Source: Parus major | Lineage: Eukaryota > Chordata > Aves > Passeriformes > Paridae | Length of the DNA stretch: 64,000 nt | NCBI RefSeq assembly: GCF_001522545.3 | Contig: NC_031774.1 | Span: 19,496,749-19,560,748, forward strand | Direction: 5' to 3' | In this document: in pieces, positions 52,850-64,000 of the stretch | Position numbering within the stretch: the stretch's first letter is position 1 | Layout: the number at the start of each line of letters is the position of its first letter | The notes under the pieces: generated by a model | Databases searched by the model: none | Told to the model about the DNA's origin: nothing | What the model saw: only the letters and a program-made list of their open reading frames with translations | Made by a program: the position numbers and the translations under genes

Positions 52850-53460
52850 TGCTCTTAGGGTGACTAGGCCTCAAGCAGTTTTTACAAGACTCCAGTTTCC
52901 AGGCGACATTTCTGACTGAAGAGAGGTGCGAAAGGCCCTTGGCAGCTGTGGCTCCAAGGGTGCCCCCTTGGCTCACACGGTCACACCAGGGTCACTCACC
53001 AGCCCTCCCCCAGCTTTCCCGCAGCTGAGTCCCACATGTCTCATTCCACAGAGCCACTTTGTCCCAGCACAGAGCCGCAGGAACAGCCTGAGCTGGTGCA
53101 TTTGAGGAGTGAGCCCCAACAAAGGACCCCCGGGCTTTTATGCCCTCACAGTCCACCTGCACACAAGTCTTGCTCTCCTGAGCCCTCCGCTCCTGCCACT
53201 GGACAGCACCACAGCACCACTGCTCTTACTGCCTTTGTTACCCTAAAGGTTGGCAGTTTGCTGTGTCTCTCAGGGCTCATTCCCCCAGCTGGCTCCACCC
53301 TCGTTGTGCCCTTTTTAATGTAAAGGGTTGGCAATTCACGGCCTTCTGTCTCCCGCTCCCACCCAGAGCTGTATCTGCACCTCAGTCTGCAGCTTGCAAA
53401 CCTCGCTACCTGCAGCAGCAGTATTCCTCAGCACTGGACTCTGCTCTAATTTAATTCTTT
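52850..53460. other. GC-rich block, probably retroelement-derived
   Basis: The base composition rises sharply to clearly over half G+C against AT-rich flanks. About eleven CpG sites occur in 570 bp, too few for a CpG island at this composition. On the minus strand a TATA-like CATAAAAG lies at about 53137-53145, upstream of GC-rich sequence, as in some LTRs. TAAAGGTTGGCA at 53244 and TAAAGGGTTGGCA at 53321 suggest a diverged 77-base duplication. The open frames on both strands resemble no known protein. It may be an LTR or internal retroviral sequence in minus orientation, or another unlisted element. Confidence 0.3.
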
Positions 53461-53472
53461 TTAATTAATGGC

Positions 53473-53882
53473 TGTAGCAGTCCTATAGGCACTTTATTGA
53501 TGTCATTGTTTGTTGCTTGGACATCCTGTCCAATATGACCCCCCATAATCCCCTTTCCCGCCCGCTCTGTGTTGTTGTCATCAGACAGCTTTGGCTGTAG
53601 GGGAAAGGTTGTTACGAGGGGGCGTGGTGTGACAACACCTGGCCTCCAATCAAGTTGCAAGAAATCAGTCTCCACCAATGGATGGTGAAGAAGAAGTTGA
53701 CTGACAGACTGTGGGAGGGACCAGGGTTGCCTGAGGTGGAGCAGCCATTTTGTGAGTGAGCACTCAGCTGCCGATCACCAACTCCCAGTGTCACTGTCTT
53801 TTTTCCTTATTCAGTCCTTTGTTTTATTTTTCAAGGTTTAATAAACCATTTAAAATTTTAAAGTGAGCAATTGTTTCTTACA
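53473..53882 (+). mobile_element. ERV-type LTR, plus strand
   Basis: About 410 bp starting TGTAGCAGTCC and ending GTTTCTTACA, i.e. TG...CA ends. A canonical AATAAA signal lies at 53840-53845, 37 bases before the end, as in short-R/U5 retroviral LTRs. The stretch ttaaaattttaaagtgagca before the end fits bird ERV LTRs I remember. No primer-binding site follows and no clear target duplication is seen (ATGGC against AGAGG), so it looks like a solo or recombined LTR. The 5' boundary could lie further upstream if the GC-rich block is part of it. Confidence 0.6.
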
Positions 53883-54129
53883 AGAGGAAGGGACGACACA
53901 CGTAACATAGTTAATTTTACTATCATGTTTTCACTATTTCTGCTTTGAATCACTGCTGACTTTTGGATTAAGCTTTTCTTTGACCAAGCTGATGTATAAA
54001 GTGACTTTGGTTGCTGAAGGACATGTCACTAGCTAAATAAAAATTATAAACGGATATATCTCTTTCTTAGTAAATAAATTTTAGAAAACAAAGAAGAAGG
54101 CTAAATGATATTCATCCCTATCTTTCTGT
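53883..54129. other. spacer between two LTR-like segments
   Basis: AT-rich sequence with no recognisable feature, possibly original host DNA between two insertions. Confidence 0.4.
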
Positions 54130-54418
54130 GGATTAACAGAGAGAATGTCTCACTCCATTTTACATTTGTCCTTCCAAGTGTGTGGAAAATCGTGCTATGA
54201 AAGCCAGTGTCCATAAAGGAGACAGAGGAGTCCTGCAACTTTGTGAACAGAGTCTTGTGGGACATACGCCCGTGGGGCTTTCTCCCTCAAGATTTTGCAA
54301 CCTCCTTTTATAAATTCCCAGCCGCATGTTGTTCTCTTCCTTACCCTTTGCCTGAGTCACTAGGAAGGTACAGCCTTCCCAAACTACCTACCACATATTC
54401 CCTCTTAAATATATGACA
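54130..54418 (-). mobile_element. ERV LTR, minus strand
   Basis: Read on the minus strand, it begins TGTCATATATTTAAGAGGG at 54418. It has a TATA box TTTATAAAAGG (around 54304-54314) about 105 bases in, followed by a promoter-proximal leader. This layout is a retroviral U3-R. The sequence also matches my memory of a bird ERV LTR. The 3' limit is unclear because no AATAAA is seen near 54060-54200, so the left edge is approximate. The bases just 5' of the TG on the minus strand are GGGGGAAAA, a polypurine tract, which makes this the 3' LTR of an element whose interior lies at higher coordinates. Confidence 0.6.
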
Positions 54419-55015
54419 TTTTCCCCCGAAGTTCAGAAACTCAGACTTGTGAGGACCCAGTTGTCTATTTCAGGAGTCAGTCTGTCTGTGCTCTGTAAGA
54501 AACCTGCTACTTGAATCTGGTAGAGACATTAAGATCCATTTCAAGGATGTTAGCACCAATACCCTCATCCATAAAATTGTTTGTAAAGACATTAGCACAC
54601 ATCTATCACAAGTAATATGTTCTCAAAGATATTCCAGGGCACTAAGCAATGTCAATAAGCAAAGCTGTTCTCCAGACCTAGATTTCAGGAGCACAGGATC
54701 AAAACAGATCTGCTTTCCAGGCAACACCTTGCTGACAGATTTTCTATAAACAGACATGCTCCACTGTTTGCCGAGTTGGATGATGGATGGTTTTATTACC
54801 AAAAAAATCTTTCCATCTTGTTTTGGAGCCTTGGACTCTAAATCAGGTCATTTTCTCAACAGCTGCTTAGTGCGTGTGTATTTGGGGATTGCCATATATG
54901 ACAAAAAAAGCAGACCAGCCAAGAAATAACTAAAACTACAAAAAGAGCTGCAACTGGCATATGAAAGAACACTGAGAGAACACAAAGAAGGTACAGGTGT
55001 GCACAGAATATTTAT
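54419..55015 (-). mobile_element. remnant of ERV interior with possible envelope tail
   Basis: Minus strand. A polypurine tract (CGGGGGAAAA) abuts the LTR at 54418. Further inside, a minus-strand open stretch of about 50 codons (roughly 55010 to the stop at 54856-54858) holds a run of some 30 mostly hydrophobic residues followed by a short polar tail. That pattern is what a retroviral envelope transmembrane anchor and cytoplasmic tail would look like, lying 5' of the LTR. The open stretch begins after a stop codon, so the gene is broken and incomplete. No gag or pol was recognised upstream. AT-rich DNA produces hydrophobic runs by chance, so the envelope reading is tentative. Confidence 0.35.
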
Positions 55016-58000
55016 CATTATGAAACTGCTTATTCAGAAACATCAAACTACATATGCTGAAAGTTATGGAGTGTGCTCATGCCACCAAAGCTGTTATTTT
55101 CTTTCCCTAGCACTGCTTATTATCCCTTTTGTTTAGAAAAACTCTTTAGAATGTACAGTGTCTCTTTGTTTTGTGTTGTTGGTAATACAATGGATCGTTG
55201 TTTCAATTGAAGCTACTAAATGCTTTCACAGGTCGAATAATGTTTGAGGTTCTTTTAAAAGCAAAAACTGCTCACTTTCCTGTTGCCTTCCTACTTGAGA
55301 TTAAATAGGTTCTGCAAAATAAAATGGATATTAACGTGTTTCTTTTGACATGCTTCAATGCTGTTTTAATGTTTTAATGTTCATCTACTTTAAACTGAGT
55401 TTGTTAAGAAAATGTATTCTGAAATTTAACATTAATCATTTCAGCAAGCATGTTCAGCTTCAGTGGAGGAACCTTTTGCTCTCCCAGCCATTAACTCAGC
55501 TCAAAGTTTAAAACTGAGCTCTTGTCAAATTTCTCTCACTGATAAAAAAGCTTCAATTTAGCTGGCAATGTTTCTGAAGAAATCAAAGTAGAATCAAGAT
55601 AGCTCTTTTACAGATTGGTTGAGCTACAGAAATAAAATTTCATCCCTGGCACTGAAGCCACCAGATATTTTTCAAAATCCAAGATGTGAAAATTAAACTG
55701 AGACACAAAGTTCTTGTTTTAAAATTCTTTGGGTTTTGATTTTAGCAATTTCTAGTCCCTGAGCACACAGTCTATGCTGATACAGAGTATAAAAATTAAC
55801 AAATTTGTATACAAAGTATATAAAGTAACTAACTGAAATCTATCATTATTTTGTAAAACAGAAGATACGATTTATTGCAGATTCAAAATTGTCGTTATCT
55901 GCTAGAGTGCATATCCTCAGCCAGTATGAACAGGAATATCAAAATGTGCCCTGGCTGAACTGGAACAGATCCATGTGGAGCTTAATATCCCTGTCACTTT
56001 AGATAAGTTAGATAAGTTATACATTTGAAAGTACAATACCTGTCTTTTGGAGCATGTACATTTGTTTGAACTTGTATCAGATAATGAACTAGAAAAATCA
56101 TGGTTTTGCATACCCTGGAAATTTCCCTACACTAGAAATGAGAGCAAGGATATGGGATCAACACCTCTTACCAAGAAGTTATCAGAGGGGAAGAAAAAAC
56201 TACCACTACTTGGTCTCCAAGTAACTGTAGGTTTGGCTCTTTCTTTCCCAGGCTTCTCAGTCAAGCTAGCTCATATAAATTTGGTAAGGTACACAGGAAT
56301 ATCAAATCTGTTTTCTGTCAGCCAGTTAAGAGAACCATTGTAAGATAAAGTGCTGTTTGGGTATTTACTTTTGTGTTAAAGCTTGTGTCATTATTTAGGG
56401 TTTCTTTTTGCTATTGTTGTGCTTTTCTTTGTGTACTGTGAAGAGATCAGCACAGTTCCATGCACGTATTTCAGTAATCCATCTACACACATATGCAGGG
56501 ACTGAGCATTTTACAGATACACTCATGTCTCAACAACTGAAACTTTGAAAAGTAGCTCTAAGTAAACTCAGTATTTTCAGACAAGGCTTAAGAGTCTCTC
56601 TCCCCCAGGTTTCTTCCAAGCCCCAGGTATGAAATAATTATGATCTCCAAAGCTGCTAATTTTGCTGTCCAAAAACAAAGGATTATGCGTTCTGATGGAG
56701 AATAAGCAGCAGGAGCAGACAAACAACTTCCTTTTCATGCAATTACCACTAATAATGAATAGGTACACAGAAGGACTAGATGGCTCAGAGGGTTTTAAAT
56801 TAAGATTATGTTTCAAGGAGGACTAACTTTGTTTCTGTAATGATCAAACTCATTAATACCTCAAAACTCAAGAAGAATGTGAAAATATCTTTTCTTCCAA
56901 TTATTCCTAGACAAATGTCACATTTTCAAAAATAAAATGAAACTCCCAGAAAAAAAGCACAGAAATTTCCCTTTTTAGCATATTTTAAAATTGACAGGAC
57001 TGATATGTGATAAAAATAGCCCCTTTAGCTCAGGACAAGTCTTAAGTATTTTGAAGAAATGAATCTTTCTCTACTTAAGCCAGTCTTACTTTTAGAAAGA
57101 AAAGCATTTCAATATCAGCAACAGAAAAAAGAAAACAAATTTTTTCAGTATGTAAAAACAATTTTTTTTTTCAAAACAAGCACTTAAATATTATGATTAA
57201 AAATTGCCATTTTTTCTTGCAGAAGTAAATACTGTTCTATTTCACAAAGCTCTTTTCAAAAAAGTTCTTAGCAACTTATAAAAGTAAAAGAAACTGAAAA
57301 ATCAGAAACAAAAGTCTCAGACATATACCCTAAGTATAATGTTTAAACATTTAAAGATCCATGAGAAAGAACACCAGTTTTCAACAATGCTGTGAAAGCA
57401 GTTATGGGACATATAATTTAGGCCATTTCAGATGTATTCTGAAAACAGAACATCTCAGTTACGCAAAATGTGGATGACAGCATCTAAAGAAACAAAATCA
57501 GCTATTCAGCTGAGTTCTAAATATACACAAGACAGACAAGGAATGGCAGTGGAAAAGAAAATTCATGAAAAGTAGAGCTAAAATTTGATGAAATTTTACA
57601 AAAATTGAGTCAGCTCAGAAAAATTTGAAACATTTTCCAAATGTCCTTTGCAATGATCCTTTCCTCTGTTTCTCTCTTTTTAAGGATACTGATTCTGTGC
57701 TTCATATCTGATCACAGAAAATTGTTACCTTCTCACTTAAAATAAGAACTGAAGGCAGTAGTATCCCTGCTTCAACATTAGACCCAGGTTCCTGAAAACC
57801 ACAACTCTTCTGCTTCAAGGAGTAAAAATCAAAATAATCCAGCACATGTAGCATGAAAAGCAACCTGTAAGACAGACTCACTAACAATAGAAACTCAGTT
57901 TCAGGAGATCCATTTTCTAATCCTCTCTTCTGACATGACCCAAGACTTAAATTTCTTTGCTGAATTTTGCCTAGGAATCCTGTGGAGATAGCATCTACTG

Positions 58001-58900
58001 CAATAGAGAGGCCATGAGACAGACTATATGTTAAGTCCTAGAGATTCTGTATATGGAATATATAGAATATTATTGTTAAAAATGTTTAAAAAATAGAGGG
58101 CATTCATATATACTTGCTTATTATGTAATTGTAGCAAAAAGGCTTGTGGTGTCAATATTAAGAGAATATCAGAGGACAAGGTACTTTATCAAGTAATTCC
58201 ATAATCCAGTCAGTTGTGCAGGTCATTTGTGATAAAGATTCACACCAATGTTTGTGTTACAATACAGTATTTATTATATAAGTCTGGAAAATATGTTTGA
58301 CATCACAAGGTTGTTCAGCAAGCTGTACCTGCTCTAGAGCTTAGCAATTTGCACACTGATTCAGTCATCTTTGTTATTTTAACAAAATAAATACAAGAAC
58401 TCTTATTGCAAAGACTTTTCAGAGTATAATTTGAGCTGCTCAGTGAGCTTGTTGCAGGCAGAACTCAGAGGCCCAGTGATGGCAGGGGACCATCCAGGCA
58501 GATGATCTGGGTCAAACTATATTGAGTTACCAATTAATACAGCTTTTCTGGTCAGTGCAATTTTGTATCTCTAATTGCAGGGATTTTACAAGAATCTCAA
58601 AGGGAATAAAGCTCCCAGCTACCATTAGAAATCAATACCAGCAGAAATACTATTAACAAGGAAGCTTTTAAAAAAAAAAACCAACACACAACACAGTTAA
58701 GCTTCAAGGACTACAGTCTCTCATATTTTAGTCTCATCACGATGCACTGCTGAAGGCAGAGAGCTACCAGTGTAAGTGGCACCCTCTTGCATTGCAGAAG
58801 AATGTGGCCTGTGAGATTAACATTCAGCATCCACCCAAACTTGTCTTAATCACTCCTTAATTTAGACAGCTTTTAACTTGGTTATCCCTTCACTGCATCT
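55016..58900. other. unique AT-rich DNA, no gene seen
   Basis: No gene was recognised. Part of it could still be decayed retroviral interior continuing from the element to the left, but no retroviral motif was seen. The decamer unit TTAGATAAG is duplicated at 55999-56017. TTTTAATG is duplicated at about 55362-55380. Confidence 0.5.
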
Positions 58901-59830
58901 GCACTGGATGGAAATGAGGAGCAGGGAGTGGAGAATGCCTGACAAATCCATGCACATTCAGCAAGTCGATGAATATGTAATACAGCTTGCAATAATACCT
59001 AAGTAATTCTTCCATTATGAACTCAATCCAATTCTACTATTTGATTTCAGAAATGGATTTTGAACACGGGGCCTGTTTGACTAATCGTATCCTCATTTTC
59101 CTATTCTTTCCTATTTAAATGCTGAGTGACATAGTTCTGTTTGGGGAAGCAGTGATTTCATTACACCAACAGAGGGAACTGCCATTCCAGCAAAGTGACG
59201 AGAACCAAATGGGCCTGAAAAAAAGTATTCCTTCCTAGACTGAAGAGATCCACATGAGGAATTCAAGTGAAGTGTCACTCTCAAACAATGACAACAGGAT
59301 TACAAAAATCTAATTAGCTGTTTCATTAGCTGAATCCTATCTGTGGAGGCAGCAAACAATGGGTTTTCGGAAGCTGTCCATCCATTTTTAATACAGGCAC
59401 TGTCATGGAGATGCTGGGTCTAATATATTTTCTGCATTGCCTCTGTTTGCAGAGTGACTTCAGAGAGGTATTTCAACTGCTTTGCTAGAAATAGTAAAGA
59501 TTTAAAGGTGCAATTCATGTTTAAAATCACACATTGCCTGCATCCTACTGAAAAAGTCTTCATTTCCTCCCTACATCATTTACTTGATTGCACTTCTTTT
59601 TCAGTCTGTTTGGACTACACCACAAAATCTTCAGAGCTAAATACACATACTCAAATCTCCTAATAAATAAGGATAATTAAGATTAATTGAACTGTTGGAG
59701 GTAAATGAAGATAGCATCCACAAGAGACTGCTAATTTTTGAATGACTAAGGTGGAGGGGGCACGTCTTCCTTCCCCTTATCAATTTCAATAATTTCATCA
59801 GAAACTCCATTAACCCATTAATAGAATAGT
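58901..59830. promoter_or_regulatory. candidate conserved non-coding elements
   Basis: CpG sites persist at about 59067, 59087, 59199 and 59369 in otherwise CpG-poor DNA. There is no coding frame apart from unrecognised short ones. At 59671-59690 the sequence GGATAATTAAGATTAATTGA holds overlapping OTX-like GGATAA, paired-type TAAT/ATTA sites and a TTAATTGA site. This resembles developmental regulatory DNA but is not tested for conservation. Confidence 0.25.
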
Positions 59831-59916
59831 TATGATGGAAGTAAGCACTGAATTTGCAGGCTGGAAGAGCAGGGATATTTCACATGAATATATGTTTTTG
59901 TCTTTATATTTATTTA

Positions 59917-59942
59917 CATATATATTTATATATATATATATA
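59917..59942. repeat. AT microsatellite
   Basis: Alternating TA run with a TTTA interruption, about 26 bases. Confidence 0.9.
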
Positions 59943-61295
59943 AGCCTCTCCCCACTTTGGACTGTGACTATTTACCTCTCTTATTCAGGGCTCCAGGCAA
60001 CTCCAGAACTTGCTTCATCCTGTGCAATTTGTGGTTGCAGCATATTTTCAGATTAACAATGTAGGCTAAAGTATTTCAGGCCAACATCTCCTGCTCCCTC
60101 ACTCAATGCTATTTTCTTTTCAAAGCACTTAAGTGATGCCAATACCACCAGTAAAAGGTAATTGTGATATTCCAACTTAAGACCCTTGATCCACTCACAC
60201 CACAAGCAAACTAACCTTCAAAACTCTCCTGTTTGAAAAGTAGGAAACAAAAACCAATTGTCTTAATATCTACAAGACAGAAGAAAACCAGGGAAAGGTA
60301 CTTCTATAATCTTAGAAATATCCCCTTTTGTACTAGAGTAAGCCCTTCCACTTCAGAATTTTAAAGCATATTATAACACCACAAGAGGAAGTGTTTTCTC
60401 AGACAAATACTTCTAAACATTGTTTCTTATCAGTGGAGACCATCAATACCATCAGCCTACCTGTTCTCTTTGTATTTAACTCAGAGAGACAATGATCAAT
60501 GTCACTTTTTTCCCTTATATTTTTAAACAATGAGAAACTCAGATACAGAAAACTGAAGATAATAGTCCAGGTTTCAGTAGTGTTAAGGCTACTAAGGCAT
60601 TTCAAATAGATCCCAGCAGAAAAAGCAGCTACAGACCTAAAAGGAGTAACTGTGAACTAAAGCTAAATGCTTAACTTTTCAGTAATAAAAATTCACCAAA
60701 CAACAGCACCACAGAAAAGGTTGAACAGCATTTATTTTGATGAATTCAATTTTTATTGCTTCATTCTTTTGTGAAATTCTATGAGCTACTTGAAAATAAA
60801 TATTTACATTAAGAGACATAGAGAACAGTCCTATAGTAACAGCGGCACTTTACAAGTGAGACAGAACAGAATCCAACTCAGTAACTCCTCTGGCTGTACA
60901 GTGCAACCAGAATTGAAAACTCTGCTTTGGAAAAAAAAAACAATCTCATAAGCCTTTCAGACAGACCATCTATTGAAAGTGTATGAAATCTGAGTCTGCT
61001 TCACCCTCAAAAACTGTACTGTGAAACTTTGCCATGCCTAAATATTTGGCAGAGTGCTTAACAGAAACCAGTACAAGACACATATTAATAGATTTAGTGG
61101 TGATTTATGTGCCCAGGAGTGAAATGACATACTCTGTTTTTATTTTTTTTGTTCTCAGAGCCAAGTCTAAAGATAAAGGCTTTCTCTGAAGGTTTGGGCA
61201 GATTTATGTCTTATAATAATAATTAATAGCAGAGTTATTAATTACACATTAAGCAGTGGACTGACTGCCCATGGTCTGAACATATTGCATGATTC
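59943..61295. other. unique AT-rich DNA, no gene seen
   Basis: No gene, RNA or named repeat was recognised. Confidence 0.55.
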
Positions 61296-63088
61296 ATGGA
61301 GCCAAGCAGAAAACAAGCAAAGAGTGTCTGTTTAGGGCTTTCCTGTGGCATTCTCAATTTTGGTGTTGGCAACAAAGTTTTTCATTTATTTTTGTGCAAT
61401 CATTGTCAAAAATGCAGACTGGGAAGGGAACCTGAACAAATTTGGACACTTGAAAGCAGTTTAGTAACATTTGTGAAGAAGTTTCCCTGGACTATGAGGG
61501 GTCGTCTCTGTGTTAATCTGCATGGCTTATTAAAACTAGTGCAGTGCCACAGAAATAGTCTGAGAAAGCTGGAGCTGGGTAATACAGTCTTTTCAACAAG
61601 GAGCTATTTAAAGCTTGATCCAGGATATATCCTTAGTACCTTTTCTTATGAATATCTCTTCTACGTGCCAGGAGCTCAATAATCAACAAGAAACCACACC
61701 TAGATATGCGATTTAACAGATTATAGATTCTTGCTTCTTCTCTCTGTATCCTGAGAAAGCAGACAGTGTTTGATTTGTGCATTGATTTGTGCAATGTCCT
61801 TCCTATTAAAAAGAAGCCACAGAGACAAGGGACAAACCCATCATAGAGAAGACACAAATTACAGGTCCCAGTTAAAAGTCTTATGAAAAACATCACTACC
61901 TGATAATTTTCTCCAGGTTGATATTCAAAACTTGCTGCTTTCATTTGGGCTGATTTACTGTAAGTCAATATTGTCCAAAGTACTCCTCTTGTTAATAATG
62001 TTACTAGTTCAGTTGTTTGGATATTTTTAAAGTGACATAATTCTGATATCTTACAATTCAAAATAGCCAGCATATAAAGAGTTCCCAAAGACACAGTAAT
62101 GCCTGTCAGGTCTGCATACTCACAGAAACTTTTCCATGTAACCATAGAAGCTCTTCAGTAGAATACAGGAAAATATGTCCCTGTTTTATCCTAGGCAGAG
62201 TCTCCTGCACTGAAAGAATACAAGTTAACTTGCCATGTTGTGCCATTTGTATGTTCTTCATAAATATCAGTACAAGCCCCGTGTATACCAAAGAGATGTC
62301 ACAGTAAAGTATTCTAACTTTGCAGGGGTATCTGGGTTACACAAGGCTCTTTGTAAACCAACAGAACTGCACCGGAGAAGTGAGAAACATCTTTCAATAA
62401 TAAGTATCTTTCAGTACTTTTATCTGTCAAATATTTCATTTATTCCCTGGTCTTTGAGTAGACAGGACAAAAGCATATTATTATTATTATTACTCTGTAA
62501 CTCCTGAATATTTCCATCCCAGTATTTTACCCCTTTGGCAGTCAGTTTAAAGAAAAGGAAGGGAAGATGTTTAAAAATTAAGTGGAAAATAAAATATTGA
62601 TCTACCTTGGGAAGGAAAAAAAGAAACCCCACTCTTTCAAATTCTGTCATCAAGCCAAGCTGGGAAGTTATGAAGCATTTATAGAAACAATCAGAGTTAA
62701 TTTAATTTCAGATACTCAGAAGCATATACAACTTGTTCTGCTAAAAAATACAGTTCCCCTTTTGCCTGTAATCATACTTCCTCAGTCCTATACCAATCTA
62801 AAACGAGAAATTCACTCAGTGGAAGGAAATGAACCCACATCTGTGATTTCAGCATTCTCATCTGCTGTTGTGTTAACTTCAAACTTGGGGTCAGAAAGTA
62901 TTCTTCACTTTGTTAAAGGGAAAAGTAGCAAAAAACCCCCAAAGGAAGCTGGTACTTTCTGCAGAAGGTTGTTAAGAGAAGCAGAGCCATCAGTCAGCAC
63001 ATTTAAAATTAAAATTGCAATGGAATTACTAGACCCCACAAATGCTTCAATTCATAATCAAATTAGCAGCTCAAAGTTTTGGGAGTGA
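61296..63088. other. cluster of long unrecognised open frames
   Basis: Three of the longest frames in the window lie here: plus 61296-61682 (128 codons, ATG), minus 62145-61633 (170 codons, ATG) and plus 62582-63088 (168 codons, beginning with GTG and lacking an ATG until near its end). None resembles a protein family I know. They lie on both strands and show no Kozak or splice evidence. In DNA of this composition a frame of 170 codons is uncommon but possible. I do not call genes. A TTA trinucleotide run lies at 62475-62492. Confidence 0.3.
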
Positions 63089-64000
63089 TTTAGAATAGAT
63101 CGTTTGTGAAGTCTTCATAATTTTTTATTCCTTACTTTTATATAGGAGATAATAATTAAATGTGATTTGAAATGGTATGTAATGCAGTAGTGCTTAGAAG
63201 TAGTTCATTTTTCTTAACAAGAATAATTAGAACCCCTGGTATTATTTGAAACCACATTACTATAACCTCTGTTAAACTTTGAGGGGGAAAAAAATGGAAC
63301 AAGAAAGAAGAAGAGAAAGGTGAATTTGTCTGTTTTATTGGAAATCAGAACGAAATTCCCTTTAAACAGCTACATTCTATTTTTATTGTCTTAGTTGTAT
63401 GGGGAAATCTCATTCCATGCTTCTTATACCTTTCACTAAAATAAGATTTGCTAAAGAAACTTGCTAAAACTTCCTATGGCATTTGTTCAGTGACAAAAAT
63501 GTAATGTGAAAATGAAATCTCAGGGAACTGAAGGAAATTGACAAGGCCCTGAAGTAACACGGGATGGAAATGTAAGATTAGTTAGTAGGACATCTGAATC
63601 ACTTCTAACACCACAACTCAACTGAATAATTAAAACTACTCCAAAACTCTCTTGGGTGCATGTTCTTCAGATGCTGGAGTTCATTGACACAGAGGAGGGA
63701 AGGAGGGAGGACCTGCTGGCAGCAGAGCTCCGTGGCTGCCAGCTGTTACTCTGAAATCAATGGTTGGCCATGGACACAAGAGCAACAGATCTGATGTTTT
63801 ATGAAATATAAAAAGGAAGAAAGTCAAAAGGGACACAGGAAACTATACCCATATATAAATATATTATTTAAAATCAACCCTAAAAAACACCTTTTCTCTA
63901 AGGTAATTAGGCATGAGGCAAACAATAGCCCACAGCTGCTGTTAAAATTCTGATTTCTTCATAGACAGATCTGTACGAAGAGGTCTTTTTCTTCTAATTT
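63089..64000. other. unique AT-rich DNA, no gene seen
   Basis: No gene was recognised. A short purine-rich stretch GAGGAGGGAAGGAGGGAGGA lies at about 63692-63711 within a slightly GC-richer patch. Nothing else was identified up to the window end. Confidence 0.5.

Noticed and set aside
53036..53334. Open frames in the GC-rich block
   Set aside because: High GC lowers stop frequency, both strands are open, and no protein family is recognised.
52880..53450. CpG island promoter
   Set aside because: GC content is high but CpG count is well below expectation for that composition; retroelement origin is more likely.
61633..62145. 170-codon minus-strand open frame as a gene
   Set aside because: It begins with ATG but matches no protein family I know. 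Kept only as an observation.
62582..63088. 168-codon plus-strand open frame as a gene
   Set aside because: It begins with GTG, has no ATG until near its end, shows no known domain, and has no supporting splice or promoter signal.
1..64000. CRISPR array, operon or phage-like system
   Set aside because: No spaced direct repeats, no tightly packed genes; composition and LINE/LTR content are those of a vertebrate nuclear genome.

Overview
This is vertebrate nuclear DNA, most likely from a bird and probably a songbird. It is strongly AT-rich and shows no bacterial-style gene packing. No multi-codon stretch looks like a conserved protein exon. The interspersed repeats are mainly avian CR1 LINE fragments and retroviral LTRs. 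The LTR at 34.0-34.6 kb resembles, from memory, an LTR family common in passerines; the species cannot be named from the sequence. The window reads as a gene desert or the inside of a very long intron. I found no protein-coding gene, tRNA, rRNA, known miRNA or CRISPR array that I could support.

Layout: 0-15 kb is unique AT-rich DNA with a perfect hairpin plus tandem block at 4.3 kb and a GAATTA hexamer array at 10.4 kb. At 15.05-15.25 kb there is a decayed CR1 reverse-transcriptase fragment, followed at 15.6 kb by an old palindromic amniote repeat; a second copy of that repeat lies at 36.2 kb. From 16 to 29 kb the DNA is unique, with microsatellites and several stretches that look like conserved non-coding enhancer sequence (20.0, 26.5, 27.3, 28.2 and 29.1 kb). 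A CR1 reverse-transcriptase fragment lies at 29.4 kb. A solo LTR occupies 34.0-34.6 kb. CR1 3' ends occur at 37.35 kb (minus), 38.26-38.71 kb (plus) and 42.88-43.14 kb (plus), and a CR1 ORF1-region fragment at 48.4-48.7 kb.

The most complex part is 52.8-55.0 kb. It holds a GC-rich block, a plus-strand LTR with a polyadenylation signal, and a minus-strand LTR with a TATA box. The minus-strand LTR is joined to a polypurine tract and a short hydrophobic open stretch, as expected for the 3' end of an endogenous retrovirus. The last 9 kb are unique DNA with possible regulatory sequence at 58.9-59.7 kb and a small cluster of unusually long but unrecognised open frames at 61.3-63.1 kb.

There is no operon-like or multi-gene system here. 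The function most plausibly present is long-range regulatory sequence. All repeat names rest on recognition by eye, without any database search.
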